A stretch of 64,000 nucleotides of DNA, from the NCBI GenBank assembly GCA_045605385.1, contig JAZUPW010000017.1, positions 124,001 through 188,000 on the forward strand, read 5' to 3'. The stretch comes from SIG607 sp045605385. Lineage in GTDB: Bacteria; Bacillota; Clostridia; Oscillospirales; Acutalibacteraceae. Within the stretch, counting starts at the first letter, position 1; each line of letters opens with the position of its first letter. Positions 41,001 through 48,810 of this stretch are shown piece by piece. The translations under genes were made by a program, and so were the position numbers. The notes below the pieces were generated by a model. That model had not been told where the DNA came from. It was given only the letters and a program-made list of their open reading frames with translations, and did no database searches.

Positions 41001-43721
41001 TTCTCTTATACAAGGCAAGTAAGAAGCAGGCATACCGTCAACTAAAGATTTCATTGTAAGTCGCAATTTCTTAGCTGTTATAGGTTCTTCTTTTTCAATT
41101 GCCAATTTTTCCCCAATACCAACACCCTCATAAAGAGTATTCCACGTGTTACCGTCAGGGCTGTATTCTACAACAATTTCATCGGCACGGTAGTCTTTAT
41201 TGCCGTCTAACCATTCGTAAATGTTAACGGTATCAAAGTTAATAGGCGCATCCCATTCAAGCTGAACCCACACGGGAAGTGTTGCGTTGTCAAGTGGAAC
41301 GTAACGGCTTTTATCCCCCGTTTTAATACCGTCGGCAATATTTGCTACAGGGAAATCGCTACGGTTAGAACTTGCGCTTAAAGTTGCCGACATTGAATAA
41401 TTTCGGCTTTGTGCAGAAGTGTTGTTATCGTATATTTCAATTTCTTTTAAAGACACGTTTTTATCTTCAAATTTAACGCGTACCGATTTTGCCCATACAC
41501 TGCGGCTGAAACTTGCTTCAAAACAAGCGCCTATTTTGTTGCCTTCGTATACCTTTTCAAAATTTTCGCCGTCTTTTGAAACTTCAATGGTGTACTTACC
41601 AACGTTGTAAGAATTATTGCTGTATTCAAACATTCTTACGCTGTCAAATTTTGTTATTTCTTTCCAATCAAGTTGAACGTAAGGTGTGCTGTCGTTGAAA
41701 TCTGAAGTCCAGACACTTGTATCGGTGTTTTTATTATCATTAAGCAATGCAGCATTTTCTTCTGAACTCGAAGCAGTAGCCGTAGCTTTTAAAGCCTTAT
41801 TTGCAACGCTGTCACCTATTTCTATAATCTCAACCGATTCAATACTGTAACTAAAGGGATGAACAACACCATCAGCATCGGTATAAGTACTTGCGCTAAA
41901 GAAGAGTGTAAGATAATTATGGTTTATTTGAATATCCTGAACACCGTCTTTATTACTGTCAACAGCGCCCGAAAGATTATTCTTAGGAACAAGAGGTATA
42001 TTATAGTTAATGCGGTCGTTGTCTTCGTCGTAAACTGCAACGGGTTCTTCTTCAACACACTGAATATTTGCAGGAACCGAATAATAGGTTGTATAAGTTG
42101 CGGCTCTTGCCGAACCTATAAAAGAGCCGTGAACGCCCGAAGAATAAGTACCGCCGTTATTGGGAGTAAATCCCGATTGGGTTATGTTGCGGTTGGGCTG
42201 TGTTGCATAAGTTTCGGTTGCATATTTTATGTTCTTAAGCGATGAAGCGCCTCGGCTACCGTAAAGTGACATATTTGCTGCAGCATTATCCCAGTCGTTA
42301 TCGTACCATTTATTTGTACGCTTGGTGTTACCGCCAAGCGAAATATAAAGGTTTGAATAGTTTGTATCTACCTCGCTGTAAGATTTAAGTATAACCTTAT
42401 ACTGCTTACCGGGTAAAACTTCAAACGGTTTTCCGTTTTTATCCAAAAGGGTTAAATAAATACTCTCGCTTGTTTGCACATTCAAAACGTCAACGCCGTT
42501 TTTACCGTTTGCATCGTACATTGTTTTATAAGAAATGTTCGCATTTCCTTTACCATCGGTATAAGACCAGAATGGGAAATAATCCTGACCTTTGTATATA
42601 ACGCTGTTGTTAAGAACGGAATTATAGTTATAACGGTCACCGTCTTCGCCAAAAGTAAATTTATAGGAATCGCCTAAAGAACTGTAAAGACCGTCAATAG
42701 TGTCGGCATCAAGAATCTCGCCCGGCACTGTATTGCCGAGTTCGGTGATTTCAAGTGATTCAAGATTGTAACTAAAGGGATGAACAACACCGTCAGCATC
42801 GGTAAATGTGCTACCTGAAACAAACAAGGTAAGGAAGTTATGGTTTACCTGAATGTCCTGTTTACCATCTTTATTGTCATCCATAGGTGCAGTAAGATCT
42901 TTTCTTGTTACAAGCGGAAGATTAAAAGTATAAAGATCTTTTTCAGTATCGTATACTGCAACGTCTTCATTTAAAACACACTGTGAATTTTCAGGTACCG
43001 CAAGGTATGCTGTTGAATTAACTCTATATGCAGCCGTGGTAGTTGTTCCGTAAACACCCTGAGCCCAGGCATTACCGCTGTTGCGTGTAAAACCGTTGGT
43101 AGTTATGTTACGGTTTGGTTGCGAACCTTTAGTGGTACTGTTGTAAGTTATACTGTCTACATTGGTCGCACCACGGCTGCCATAAAGAGTCATAGGAGTA
43201 GTTGTGTTATTATAATCGTCATCGTACCACCTATTTGTACGGACAGTATTGCCACCTAAAGATATATATAATTGTGAATAACTTGTTTCTACTTCACCGT
43301 AAGCCTTAATTGTAACTTTATATTGCTTACCAGGTTCTGCTTCAAAAGGTGTGCCGTCTTTTGTTAAAGGTGTAAAATAAAAATTAGAAGGTCCTTTAAT
43401 ATTAAGAACGTCTACACCGTTTTCACCGTTTTCATCGTACATTGTTTTATACTGAAAAGCGGGAGTTTTTGCAGACTCATCAGTATAGGTCCATACGGGA
43501 TAATACGTAAGACCTTTATATTCGTCAGTCTGATTAATTATTGCATTGTAATCAAACTGATCGCCGTCTTTCCCAAAGGTAAACTTGTAGGTTTCGCCAA
43601 GTGAAGAGACAAGCCCTCTGGTTTCATCGGCATCCTTAATTTCGGCAAAAACCGAAAAACAAGGAAGTAAGGCTGTTAACACAAGAATTACGCTTAAAAT
43701 CAAACTTAAAGCCTTTTTCAT
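38037..43721 (-). CDS. Secreted multidomain GH29 alpha-L-fucosidase with dockerin
   Basis: 1894 residues, predicted to cut L-fucose from host or plant glycans outside the cell. Signal peptide 1-26. Two tandem ~300-residue copies of an unknown repeat (33-330, 339-638; FTFGxDGD ... PGKQYKV ... GSRGA ... QPNRNIT ... HPFSY). Two F5/8 type C (CBM32-like) domains (about 640-766, 770-912), a beta-sandwich (915-997), the GH29 domain (about 1010-1350; ARHHDGLAMW, and nucleophile D1188 in EIWLDG), a third CBM32-like domain (1355-1494), a beta-rich part (1500-1627), a Calx-beta-like part (1628-1740), a Big_3 Ig-like domain (1745-1826) and a type I dockerin (1833-1894; GDINGDNVINAADLALLKK, second half degenerate). 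Divergent from an AraC regulator, which probably controls it. Confidence 0.93.
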   Translation of the reverse strand: MKKALSLILSVILVLTALLPCFSVFAEIKDADETRGLVSSLGETYKFTFGKDGDQFDYNAIINQTDEYKGLTYYPVWTYTDESAKTPAFQYKTMYDENGENGVDVLNIKGPSNFYFTPLTKDGTPFEAEPGKQYKVTIKAYGEVETSYSQLYISLGGNTVRTNRWYDDDYNNTTTPMTLYGSRGATNVDSITYNSTTKGSQPNRNITTNGFTRNSGNAWAQGVYGTTTTAAYRVNSTAYLAVPENSQCVLNEDVAVYDTEKDLYTFNLPLVTRKDLTAPMDDNKDGKQDIQVNHNFLTLFVSGSTFTDADGVVHPFSYNLESLEITELGNTVPGEILDADTIDGLYSSLGDSYKFTFGEDGDRYNYNSVLNNSVIYKGQDYFPFWSYTDGKGNANISYKTMYDANGKNGVDVLNVQTSESIYLTLLDKNGKPFEVLPGKQYKVILKSYSEVDTNYSNLYISLGGNTKRTNKWYDNDWDNAAANMSLYGSRGASSLKNIKYATETYATQPNRNITQSGFTPNNGGTYSSGVHGSFIGSARAATYTTYYSVPANIQCVEEEPVAVYDEDNDRINYNIPLVPKNNLSGAVDSNKDGVQDIQINHNYLTLFFSASTYTDADGVVHPFSYSIESVEIIEIGDSVANKALKATATASSSEENAALLNDNKNTDTSVWTSDFNDSTPYVQLDWKEITKFDSVRMFEYSNNSYNVGKYTIEVSKDGENFEKVYEGNKIGACFEASFSRSVWAKSVRVKFEDKNVSLKEIEIYDNNTSAQSRNYSMSATLSASSNRSDFPVANIADGIKTGDKSRYVPLDNATLPVWVQLEWDAPINFDTVNIYEWLDGNKDYRADEIVVEYSPDGNTWNTLYEGVGIGEKLAIEKEEPITAKKLRLTMKSLVDGMPASYLPCIREIEVYNKGINANILTFSSDSLGNINEETSEIKLEVVPGTTLTSIEPIITTEKGVTVSPMGAQDFTNPVIYTITSPNGKISRKYTVTVKVKDFYNDTDLKDNGSQDVAAFGPTPSPHQYKYQKEEMAAFLHFGMKTFTDQEIAFSKNDISCFDLTEKCDTDGYVKTLKEAGFDMVIYTARHHDGLAMWDTATTDYKITNTVYGGDFLAELSASCNKYDLDMGLYLQPWDVATEYYGYRDAQGNFTTKENDVLDYNDWYANQLIELLSNPKYGHNGVFREIWLDGANPGGVEQEYDSQRWINIMKEYEGDDVLLFGCGKDSSVRWIYNESGIANDTNWSKASATYGADGSITSLYVGENVTYKGATTAPGLAQGNKWIVPEADTVLTSGWFWGPSKNTPKTLETLREIYLDSVGHNAVLLLNVPLNTSGTLDPAIKERIVEFGNNVTESFERGNMLEGEGVEVTASSVLNNDVKFKPSNVFDGNDNTYWTAAEGEKEASLHINFNKEVTFDTIILEEAIQFGQRVESFKVMYKNASGTWSEFTSGTTIGAKRVALENAVTTTELIITVIGQNAYNSVGTPVISYVGVHKATSAFEKSTGAPVGIETIDNSDAAFTTTGCEVVNDKDCISNSYVVANAGNKITIKFNGTKAWLIGNTVLKEGRTRITIDGKDVNTIDFVYQQGGAKAYIQQIFETKDLTDGEHTMVIEVLTGQLEIDALFVLNNGGKGYLEFENSTYTMEEDMDYQIKVVRKGGSKGKIKAIIQDLPGSAVQTSYYTTDGLVIEFEDGETEKTFTFRTMRYYTKTGTLSMKLEIMNPDESDTDFALGFNASTMVNIIDAESYDAPYLRDMKLTKAPVKLTYSVCEELDLGGMVITGTFANGESRVFYNDQYTVSNVDMSTVGTKTVTVTSAYDNKTVTFDITVGEDITYQKGDINGDNVINAADLALLKKIIAGFVSADDEEVKNIVVDDNLGVPNASDLALLKKMIAGLA
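41808..43625 (-). repeat. Tandem ~900-base coding repeat (two ~300-residue copies)
   Basis: Copy A about 42732-43625 and copy B about 41808-42707 encode residues 33-330 and 339-638 of the fucosidase. Similarity is clear in protein (for example YKxxxLYISLGGNT, GSRGA, QPNRNIT, TDADGVVHPFSY) and in places almost perfect in DNA, as in the AACTAAAGGGATGAACAACA block near the end of each copy, pointing to a rather recent duplication or gene conversion. Confidence 0.85.
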
Positions 43722-43784
43722 AAATATTCCTCCAAACTAATTCTTGACTTTAATTAAAGTTTATCATATAATTCAAGCAAACGG

Positions 43785-43856
43785 AATGCATAAACAAACA
43801 CAAATTATGGACTTTTTAAACAAATTTGGATTTTTTGTCAGTTTAATTATGCATTT
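43785..43856. promoter_or_regulatory. Intergenic control region between fucosidase and araC with inverted sites
   Basis: The 167-base gap between the divergent genes holds GGAATGCATAAACAAAC (from 43783) and its near inverse at 43840-43856 (minus strand AAAATGCATAATTAAAC), agreeing at 13 of 17 positions and about 40 bases apart. They are good candidates for AraC-type operator half-sites. Towards the fucosidase a TATGAT -10-like box is seen but no good -35, as expected for an activated promoter; the araC side also has only weak boxes. Confidence 0.5.
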
Positions 43857-43888
43857 TTTAGCAACTACAAGTCAAAAGGAGGAAAAAG

Positions 43889-44707
43889 ATGGCAGAAAAT
43901 ATTACCTATTGTATCTATAATAAAGATGCTTATGATATTTCCAATTTTGATTTAAATATACTTGTTTATTCCTATGCCAATTTAAAGAATGATTGGGTAG
44001 CAGATCCCAAAATGGTTCTTCCGTATTCAAAATGCTATTGTATATTAGACGGTGAAGCCGAGCTTATCACAGAGAGCCAAATAATAAAAATGACTGCCGG
44101 TAATATTTATATAGTGCCTTCGGGCTTCCCCTGCGGTTATTCTTGCGACAATAAGGCTTCAAAATTATTTTTTCATTTCAAATTAGCGCATACCCTAAGC
44201 CACGATGTTTTTTCTGCCGTGAACCAAATTATTATTTTAGAAAATAAGCAGGATTTTATAAATCAATTGCACTCTGTTTTTAAAGAAGAAAGTTTCACAA
44301 GAGGTTACGAAATTAAAAATCACCTTTATCAAATATGCATTGAAGCAACAAAAAAATATAATATTAACGAACATTCTTTTCCTAAATACTCAGGTATAAC
44401 AAAAAAAGCTTTAAGAATTATCAGTGATCACCTGAATATGAATTACAAATGCGAACAGTTAGCCGAAGAACTCAACTATTCTCCACGGGCGCTTGAAAGG
44501 CTGTTCAAGAAAGAACTTGGCAGAACGGTAAATCAGCACATTAAGTCTGAAATACTTCAACATGCCGCAAGTGATTTACTTTTAACTAACCTTTTAATAA
44601 ATGAAATAAGCCAGAAATATGGCTTTTCAGACCAATTCTATTTTTCAAGAGTGTTCAAAGAACAATTTAACATTTCTCCCGAAAAATACCGCAAACCCAT
44701 AACGTAA
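43889..44707 (+). CDS. AraC-family transcriptional regulator
   Basis: 272 residues. Residues 1-120 form a cupin-like sugar-sensing domain (YCILDGEAELI, MTAGNIYIVPSGFPCGY); residues ~165-270 contain the two helix-turn-helix motifs, with CEQLAEELNYSPRALERLFKKELG and the AraC signature ISQKYGFSDQFYFSRVFKEQFNISPEKYRK. AGGAGG precedes ATG 43889 by 7 bases. It is divergent from the fucosidase gene and likely switches it on when a glycan-derived sugar is present; the inducer is unknown. Confidence 0.94.
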   Translation: MAENITYCIYNKDAYDISNFDLNILVYSYANLKNDWVADPKMVLPYSKCYCILDGEAELITESQIIKMTAGNIYIVPSGFPCGYSCDNKASKLFFHFKLAHTLSHDVFSAVNQIIILENKQDFINQLHSVFKEESFTRGYEIKNHLYQICIEATKKYNINEHSFPKYSGITKKALRIISDHLNMNYKCEQLAEELNYSPRALERLFKKELGRTVNQHIKSEILQHAASDLLLTNLLINEISQKYGFSDQFYFSRVFKEQFNISPEKYRKPIT

Positions 44708-44745
44708 AAAAAAGCAAGAGAAACTTGATTCTCTTGCTTTTTTGT
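44706..44745. terminator. Bidirectional terminator between araC and transketolase
   Basis: Nine-base stem GCAAGAGAA / TTCTCTTGC (44714-44722, 44729-44737) flanked by A8 and T6, working for both convergent genes. The stem equals part of the terminator at 35170-35208. Confidence 0.9.
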
Positions 44746-44765
44746 TTATCAACTTATATTAAATT

Positions 44766-45713
44766 TTACTTCTTTAATTTCAAGGCAGCCTTTGCTTTTT
44801 CGGCAATATCCTTGCCGCGGAGACCGAATTCATCGAGCAACTGATTGGCAGGACCGGAAGTACCGAACTGATCGTAAACGCCGAGTTTTACAACGGGAAC
44901 GGGATAGTTTTCGCTTAAGTATTCACTTACAGCGCTGCCAAGACCACCTATAACAGAATGTTCTTCGGCTGTAACTATTGCGCCTGTTTCTTTTGCAGCT
45001 TTAAGAACAATTTCGGTATCAAGAGGCTTAATGGTAGCCATATTGATAATACGGGCATTAATTCCTTCTGCTTTTAAAATATCGTAAGCAATTAGCGCTT
45101 CTGCAACCATAAGACCTGTTGCAATAATTGTTACGTCTGTGCCCTCTTTAAGTTCTACGCCCTTGCCTATTTCAAAGGTGTAATCTTCATCAAATACAAC
45201 CGGAACAGCAAGGCGGCCGAAACGCATATAAACAGGGCCATCGTGATTATAAGCAGCCTCAACTGCTTTTCTTGCTTCAACGTCATCTGCAGGGTTAATA
45301 ATAGTCATACCGGGAATGGTACGCATAACGGCAATATCTTCACAGCACTGATGTGTTGCGCCGTCTTCACCAACCGAAATACCTGCGTGTGTTGCGCCGA
45401 TAACAACGTTAAGGTGAGGATAACCAATTGCATTTCTTACCTGTTCAAATGCTCTGCCGGCCGCAAACATTGCAAAAGAAGAACAGAATACTTTTTTGCC
45501 TGTTGCAGCAATACCTGCCGCAATACTTACCATATTCTGTTCTGCAATACCGCAATCGTAAAAGCGTTCAGGAAATTCCTTTTTAAAGGTAACCGTTTTG
45601 GTTGCTTCTGCAAGGTCAGCATCCATTACAATAAAATCATCGTGTTCTTTAGCAAGCTTTAAAAGAGCGGCGCCATAGCCTTCTCGTGTTGCTTTTTTAA
45701 TTACTTCTGCCAT
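44766..45713 (-). CDS. Transketolase, C-terminal subunit
   Basis: 315 residues, the pyrimidine-binding and C-terminal half of a split transketolase; together with the gene before it, it would move two-carbon units between sugar phosphates in the pentose phosphate pathway. It has the FCSSFAMFAAGRAFEQVRNAIGYPHLNV segment, HQCCEDIAVMRTIPGM, and the C-terminal domain from ADDVEARKAV on. ATG 45713 is used; a GTG three codons earlier sits too close to AAAGGA. It follows the N-terminal subunit by 17 bases. Confidence 0.95.
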   Translation of the reverse strand: MAEVIKKATREGYGAALLKLAKEHDDFIVMDADLAEATKTVTFKKEFPERFYDCGIAEQNMVSIAAGIAATGKKVFCSSFAMFAAGRAFEQVRNAIGYPHLNVVIGATHAGISVGEDGATHQCCEDIAVMRTIPGMTIINPADDVEARKAVEAAYNHDGPVYMRFGRLAVPVVFDEDYTFEIGKGVELKEGTDVTIIATGLMVAEALIAYDILKAEGINARIINMATIKPLDTEIVLKAAKETGAIVTAEEHSVIGGLGSAVSEYLSENYPVPVVKLGVYDQFGTSGPANQLLDEFGLRGKDIAEKAKAALKLKK

Positions 45714-45730
45714 ATTTACCACTCTTCCTT

Positions 45731-46570
45731 TCAGTTCATAGCCGCAAGAGCGCTTTCAAGCTCTTTTATTGCAACTTCATATTCTTCATCGTTAGGTGCT
45801 TTGCCATGCCAACCGCAAACATTTTCCATATAAGAAACGCCTTTGCCTTTAATTGTATTGGCAATAATGCAAACAGGCTTGTCTTTAACGGTTTTTGCCT
45901 TATTCAAAGCATCTTCAATCTGGTCAAAATCGTGACCGTCAATAGTAATTACTTCCCAACCAAAAGCCTCGAACTTCTTATCAAGAGGACTCGGTGAATT
46001 AACTTCATCACAGGTACCGTCTATCTGAAGATTGTTAAAGTCAACAAACGCTACAAGGTTATCAAGTTTTTTGTTACCTGCAAACATAGCAGCTTCCCAA
46101 ACCTGTCCTTCTTCACATTCGCCATCACCTAAAATACTATAAACGCGGAAGTTATCGCCAAAATGCTTTGCCGATAGCGCCATACCTACAGCAGCAGATA
46201 TACCCTGACCTAAAGAACCCGAAGACATATCCACACCAGGAATGTTCTTCATATCGGGGTGTCCTTGCAGTCTTGCGCCGTAATGACGAAGGGTTACAAG
46301 TTCATCTACATCAAAAAAGCCTCTGTTTGCTAAAACAGAATAAAGCACAGGCGCCGCATGTCCTTTAGAAAGTACAAAACGGTCGCGGTCTGCCTTCTTA
46401 GGATCTTTTGGGTCAATATTCATTTCCTTAAAGTACAGATATGTAAGAATATCTGCGCTTGAAAGCGAACCGCCGGGATGACCTGCCTTAGCGCTGTGAA
46501 CCCCCTTAATAATTCCTATTCTGACCTTTAACGCTATACGCTCAAGGTCTTTTTTTGTTGCAATATCCAT
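45731..46570 (-). CDS. Transketolase, N-terminal subunit (TPP-binding)
   Basis: 279 residues carrying the thiamine diphosphate domain: GDGECEEGQVWEAAMFAGN ends the GDG-x(n)-N motif with LVAFVDFNNLQIDG. KGHAAPVLYSVLANRG and HPDMKNIPGVDMSSGSLGQG are typical transketolase. Split transketolases are common in Clostridia and Archaea. Its start codon follows the stop of the HAD gene directly. Confidence 0.95.
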   Translation of the reverse strand: MDIATKKDLERIALKVRIGIIKGVHSAKAGHPGGSLSSADILTYLYFKEMNIDPKDPKKADRDRFVLSKGHAAPVLYSVLANRGFFDVDELVTLRHYGARLQGHPDMKNIPGVDMSSGSLGQGISAAVGMALSAKHFGDNFRVYSILGDGECEEGQVWEAAMFAGNKKLDNLVAFVDFNNLQIDGTCDEVNSPSPLDKKFEAFGWEVITIDGHDFDQIEDALNKAKTVKDKPVCIIANTIKGKGVSYMENVCGWHGKAPNDEEYEVAIKELESALAAMN

Positions 46571-47422
46571 TTATTTGCACCCTTTCTTTCTGAGATTGTA
46601 TAAATATTTTATAAAATCTGCAACCGCAGCATCCTTACAACTTACAGCAATATAATCTGCATAGCATTTTACATCGTTTGGTGAATCCTTAACCGCCGCC
46701 GAAATATCGGCATATTTAAGCATTTCAACATCGTTGTAGTAATCTCCGATAGCAAATAAATCTCCTTTATTTACCGAAAACATTTCCCTTACTTTAGCAA
46801 GACCTTCTGCTTTTGAAACGCTTTTGGGATGTATTTCTACGTAATTCCGCTTTATACCGTTTATAAAACAGCACGTATTAATAACTTTAGATTCGCTTAA
46901 ACAGAAGTTTTCAATTAATTCTTCAAGAGGTTTCCTTTCAGTATTTTCATCGTTAAGGAAAACTATTGTTTTATTCCATTCTTTATCTTTAATATCTTCA
47001 AACTTTGCAAATTTTACGTCTAATTCTTCATAAACAGCGTGGTCTGATGACTCACTTGAGGGATTTAAAACGTAAATTTCAAAGCCGCAATGTATTTCTA
47101 TTGCCAACTGCGGAAATATTTCTGTTATTTGTTTTATTAAGTATTTATCGTCATTTGCAAGACAAGCGGCAAAAATTGTTTTTTCACTTTGGAAATCGTA
47201 AAGCATTCCGCCGTTACAAACAAGGCTCATAGGCAAATAACCAAGCGCCTTTTTCACAGGTTCCAATGCAGTAACGCTTCTGCCTGTACAAAGTAAAAAT
47301 CTTCCGCCGTCATCACTAAAGCGTTTTATCCATTCAATATTGTCGGGGGCACAAAAGCCGCTGTCAAGCAACGTATCATCCACGTCACTTGCAAGTATAC
47401 AACCGCTGAATACCTTACCCAT
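46571..47422 (-). CDS. HAD-superfamily phosphatase, Cof-type
   Basis: About 283 residues. Hydrolyses small phosphorylated compounds such as sugar phosphates or cofactors; the substrate is unknown. The nucleophile motif DVDDTLLD is near the N-terminus and the metal site GDYYNDVEML and the lysine region AVKDSPNDVK near the end, with a type IIB cap between. Start uncertain between ATG 47422 and GTG 47428 (AAAGGAG upstream); it overlaps the end of rluD. Confidence 0.9.
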   Translation of the reverse strand: MGKVFSGCILASDVDDTLLDSGFCAPDNIEWIKRFSDDGGRFLLCTGRSVTALEPVKKALGYLPMSLVCNGGMLYDFQSEKTIFAACLANDDKYLIKQITEIFPQLAIEIHCGFEIYVLNPSSESSDHAVYEELDVKFAKFEDIKDKEWNKTIVFLNDENTERKPLEELIENFCLSESKVINTCCFINGIKRNYVEIHPKSVSKAEGLAKVREMFSVNKGDLFAIGDYYNDVEMLKYADISAAVKDSPNDVKCYADYIAVSCKDAAVADFIKYLYNLRKKGCK

Positions 47423-48329
47423 TTTCACTATTCTCCTTTAAAAAGTTTGTAAAATAATCGGGCAAAGTACTTTCAAATTCCATATACTTTTTTGTTGTTG
47501 GATGAATAAAGCCGATTTTTTTAGCGTGTAAACACTGTCCGTTTAGTTTTTTAATAACCTTATTAGGCCCATAAACGTCATCGCCTGCCACAGGGTGTCC
47601 TATATATGCCATGTGCACACGAATCTGATGCGTTCTTCCCGTTTCAAGTTTAAGTCTTAAATGGGTAAAACTTTTAAGCTTTTCTAAAACGGTATAGTGG
47701 GTTACGGCAAATTTAGAATTATAATCGGTAACCGCCATTTCTTTTCGCCTTACGGGATGTCTGCCGATAGGGGCGTTTATAGTGCCGTTATCATTTTTTA
47801 TATTACCGTAAACAATTGCTTCATATTCACGGGTAAAACTATGCTCTTTTATTTGTTCGGCAAGAAACTTATGCGCGTCATCGGTTTTTGCAACCATTAA
47901 AAGTCCGCTTGTGTTCTTATCTATTCTATGAACAATTCCAGGACGCATAACGCCGTTAATTCCCGAAAGAGAACCCTTGCAGTGAAATAAAAGCGCATTA
48001 ACAAGAGTGCCGCTTGCATTACCTGCCGCGGGATGAACAACCATACCTTTTGGTTTATTTACCACAAGTAAATCGTTATCTTCATAAACAATATCAAGCG
48101 GTATATCTTCAGCAGTTACGTCAAGTTCTACAGGCTCTGGCAGAGTAACGCAAATAACATTTCCTTTTTTAAGTTTATAGTTTTTAGAAACAGGCTTGCC
48201 GTCTACCGTAACAAGACCGTCGCCGAGAATAACGGCGGCATAACTTCGTGTAATTTCAAGGACGTCTGCTAAAAAAACGTCTATACGCACAGACTCTTGT
48301 TCTGAATATTCAAATTCTTCCCTTTGCAT
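47415..48329 (-). CDS. RluA/RluD-family 23S rRNA pseudouridine synthase
   Basis: 304 residues. Converts specific uridines in ribosomal RNA to pseudouridine. An N-terminal S4 domain (RSYAAVILGDGLVTVDGKPV) is followed by the catalytic domain with the HRIDKNTSGLL motif holding the active-site Asp. It overlaps the stop of lspA by one base, the usual lspA-rluD(ylyB) order of Firmicutes. Confidence 0.94.
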   Translation of the reverse strand: MQREEFEYSEQESVRIDVFLADVLEITRSYAAVILGDGLVTVDGKPVSKNYKLKKGNVICVTLPEPVELDVTAEDIPLDIVYEDNDLLVVNKPKGMVVHPAAGNASGTLVNALLFHCKGSLSGINGVMRPGIVHRIDKNTSGLLMVAKTDDAHKFLAEQIKEHSFTREYEAIVYGNIKNDNGTINAPIGRHPVRRKEMAVTDYNSKFAVTHYTVLEKLKSFTHLRLKLETGRTHQIRVHMAYIGHPVAGDDVYGPNKVIKKLNGQCLHAKKIGFIHPTTKKYMEFESTLPDYFTNFLKENSENG

Positions 48330-48808
48330 TACAGATCACGCTTTGCTTTTGTTTCTTTAAACATATCTGTAACAAAATACAAAATAAGCAGACCGGCGCC
48401 AATTACAACTGCGCAATCGGCAACGTTGAATACAGGAAAATCTATAAACTGAAAATTTAAAAAGTCAATTACTTTGCCGTTTCTGAAAACTCGGTCTATC
48501 ATATTTCCAAGTCCGCCCGAAAGTATTAAACAAATAGACCAGAACAGAACTTTATTCTTTAGTCCCACTTTTATAAGCATTGCAATACAAACAAGCATAA
48601 TAACCACGGTAAGGGATAAAAGCAACCATGTATAGCCTTCTAAAAATCCCCATGCGCCGCCCTCGTTATGAATATACCAGAAATTCATAAAACCCGGTAG
48701 AAAGTCAATAGATTCATTAAGAGTCATATTCTGTATTACAACGTACTTTGTATATTGGTCAGCCGCAAGCATAACTACGGCGCAAACTATTGCCAGAATA
48801 TAAGACAA
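48329..48808 (-). CDS. lspA: Lipoprotein signal peptidase II
   Basis: 159 residues with four membrane spans. Cuts signal peptides of lipoproteins at the lipid-modified cysteine. The conserved NEGGAWGFL, the first catalytic Asp region GNMIDRVFRNGKVIDFLNF and the second FNVADCAVVIGAGLL are all present. It is located between divIVA and rluD. The partial amidase at the right edge of the window is one predicted substrate. Confidence 0.97.
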   Translation of the reverse strand: MSYILAIVCAVVMLAADQYTKYVVIQNMTLNESIDFLPGFMNFWYIHNEGGAWGFLEGYTWLLLSLTVVIMLVCIAMLIKVGLKNKVLFWSICLILSGGLGNMIDRVFRNGKVIDFLNFQFIDFPVFNVADCAVVIGAGLLILYFVTDMFKETKAKRDL

Positions 48809-48810
48809 AA

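Noticed and set aside
38223..42677. Many plus-strand open frames up to 150 codons
   Set aside because: They mirror the low-stop codon use of the fucosidase gene on the other strand and lack ribosome sites.
35230..43721. Cohesin or scaffoldin gene in the carbohydrate island
   Set aside because: No cohesin-like repeat could be recognised; the 903-residue protein has InlB-like and sandwich repeats instead.
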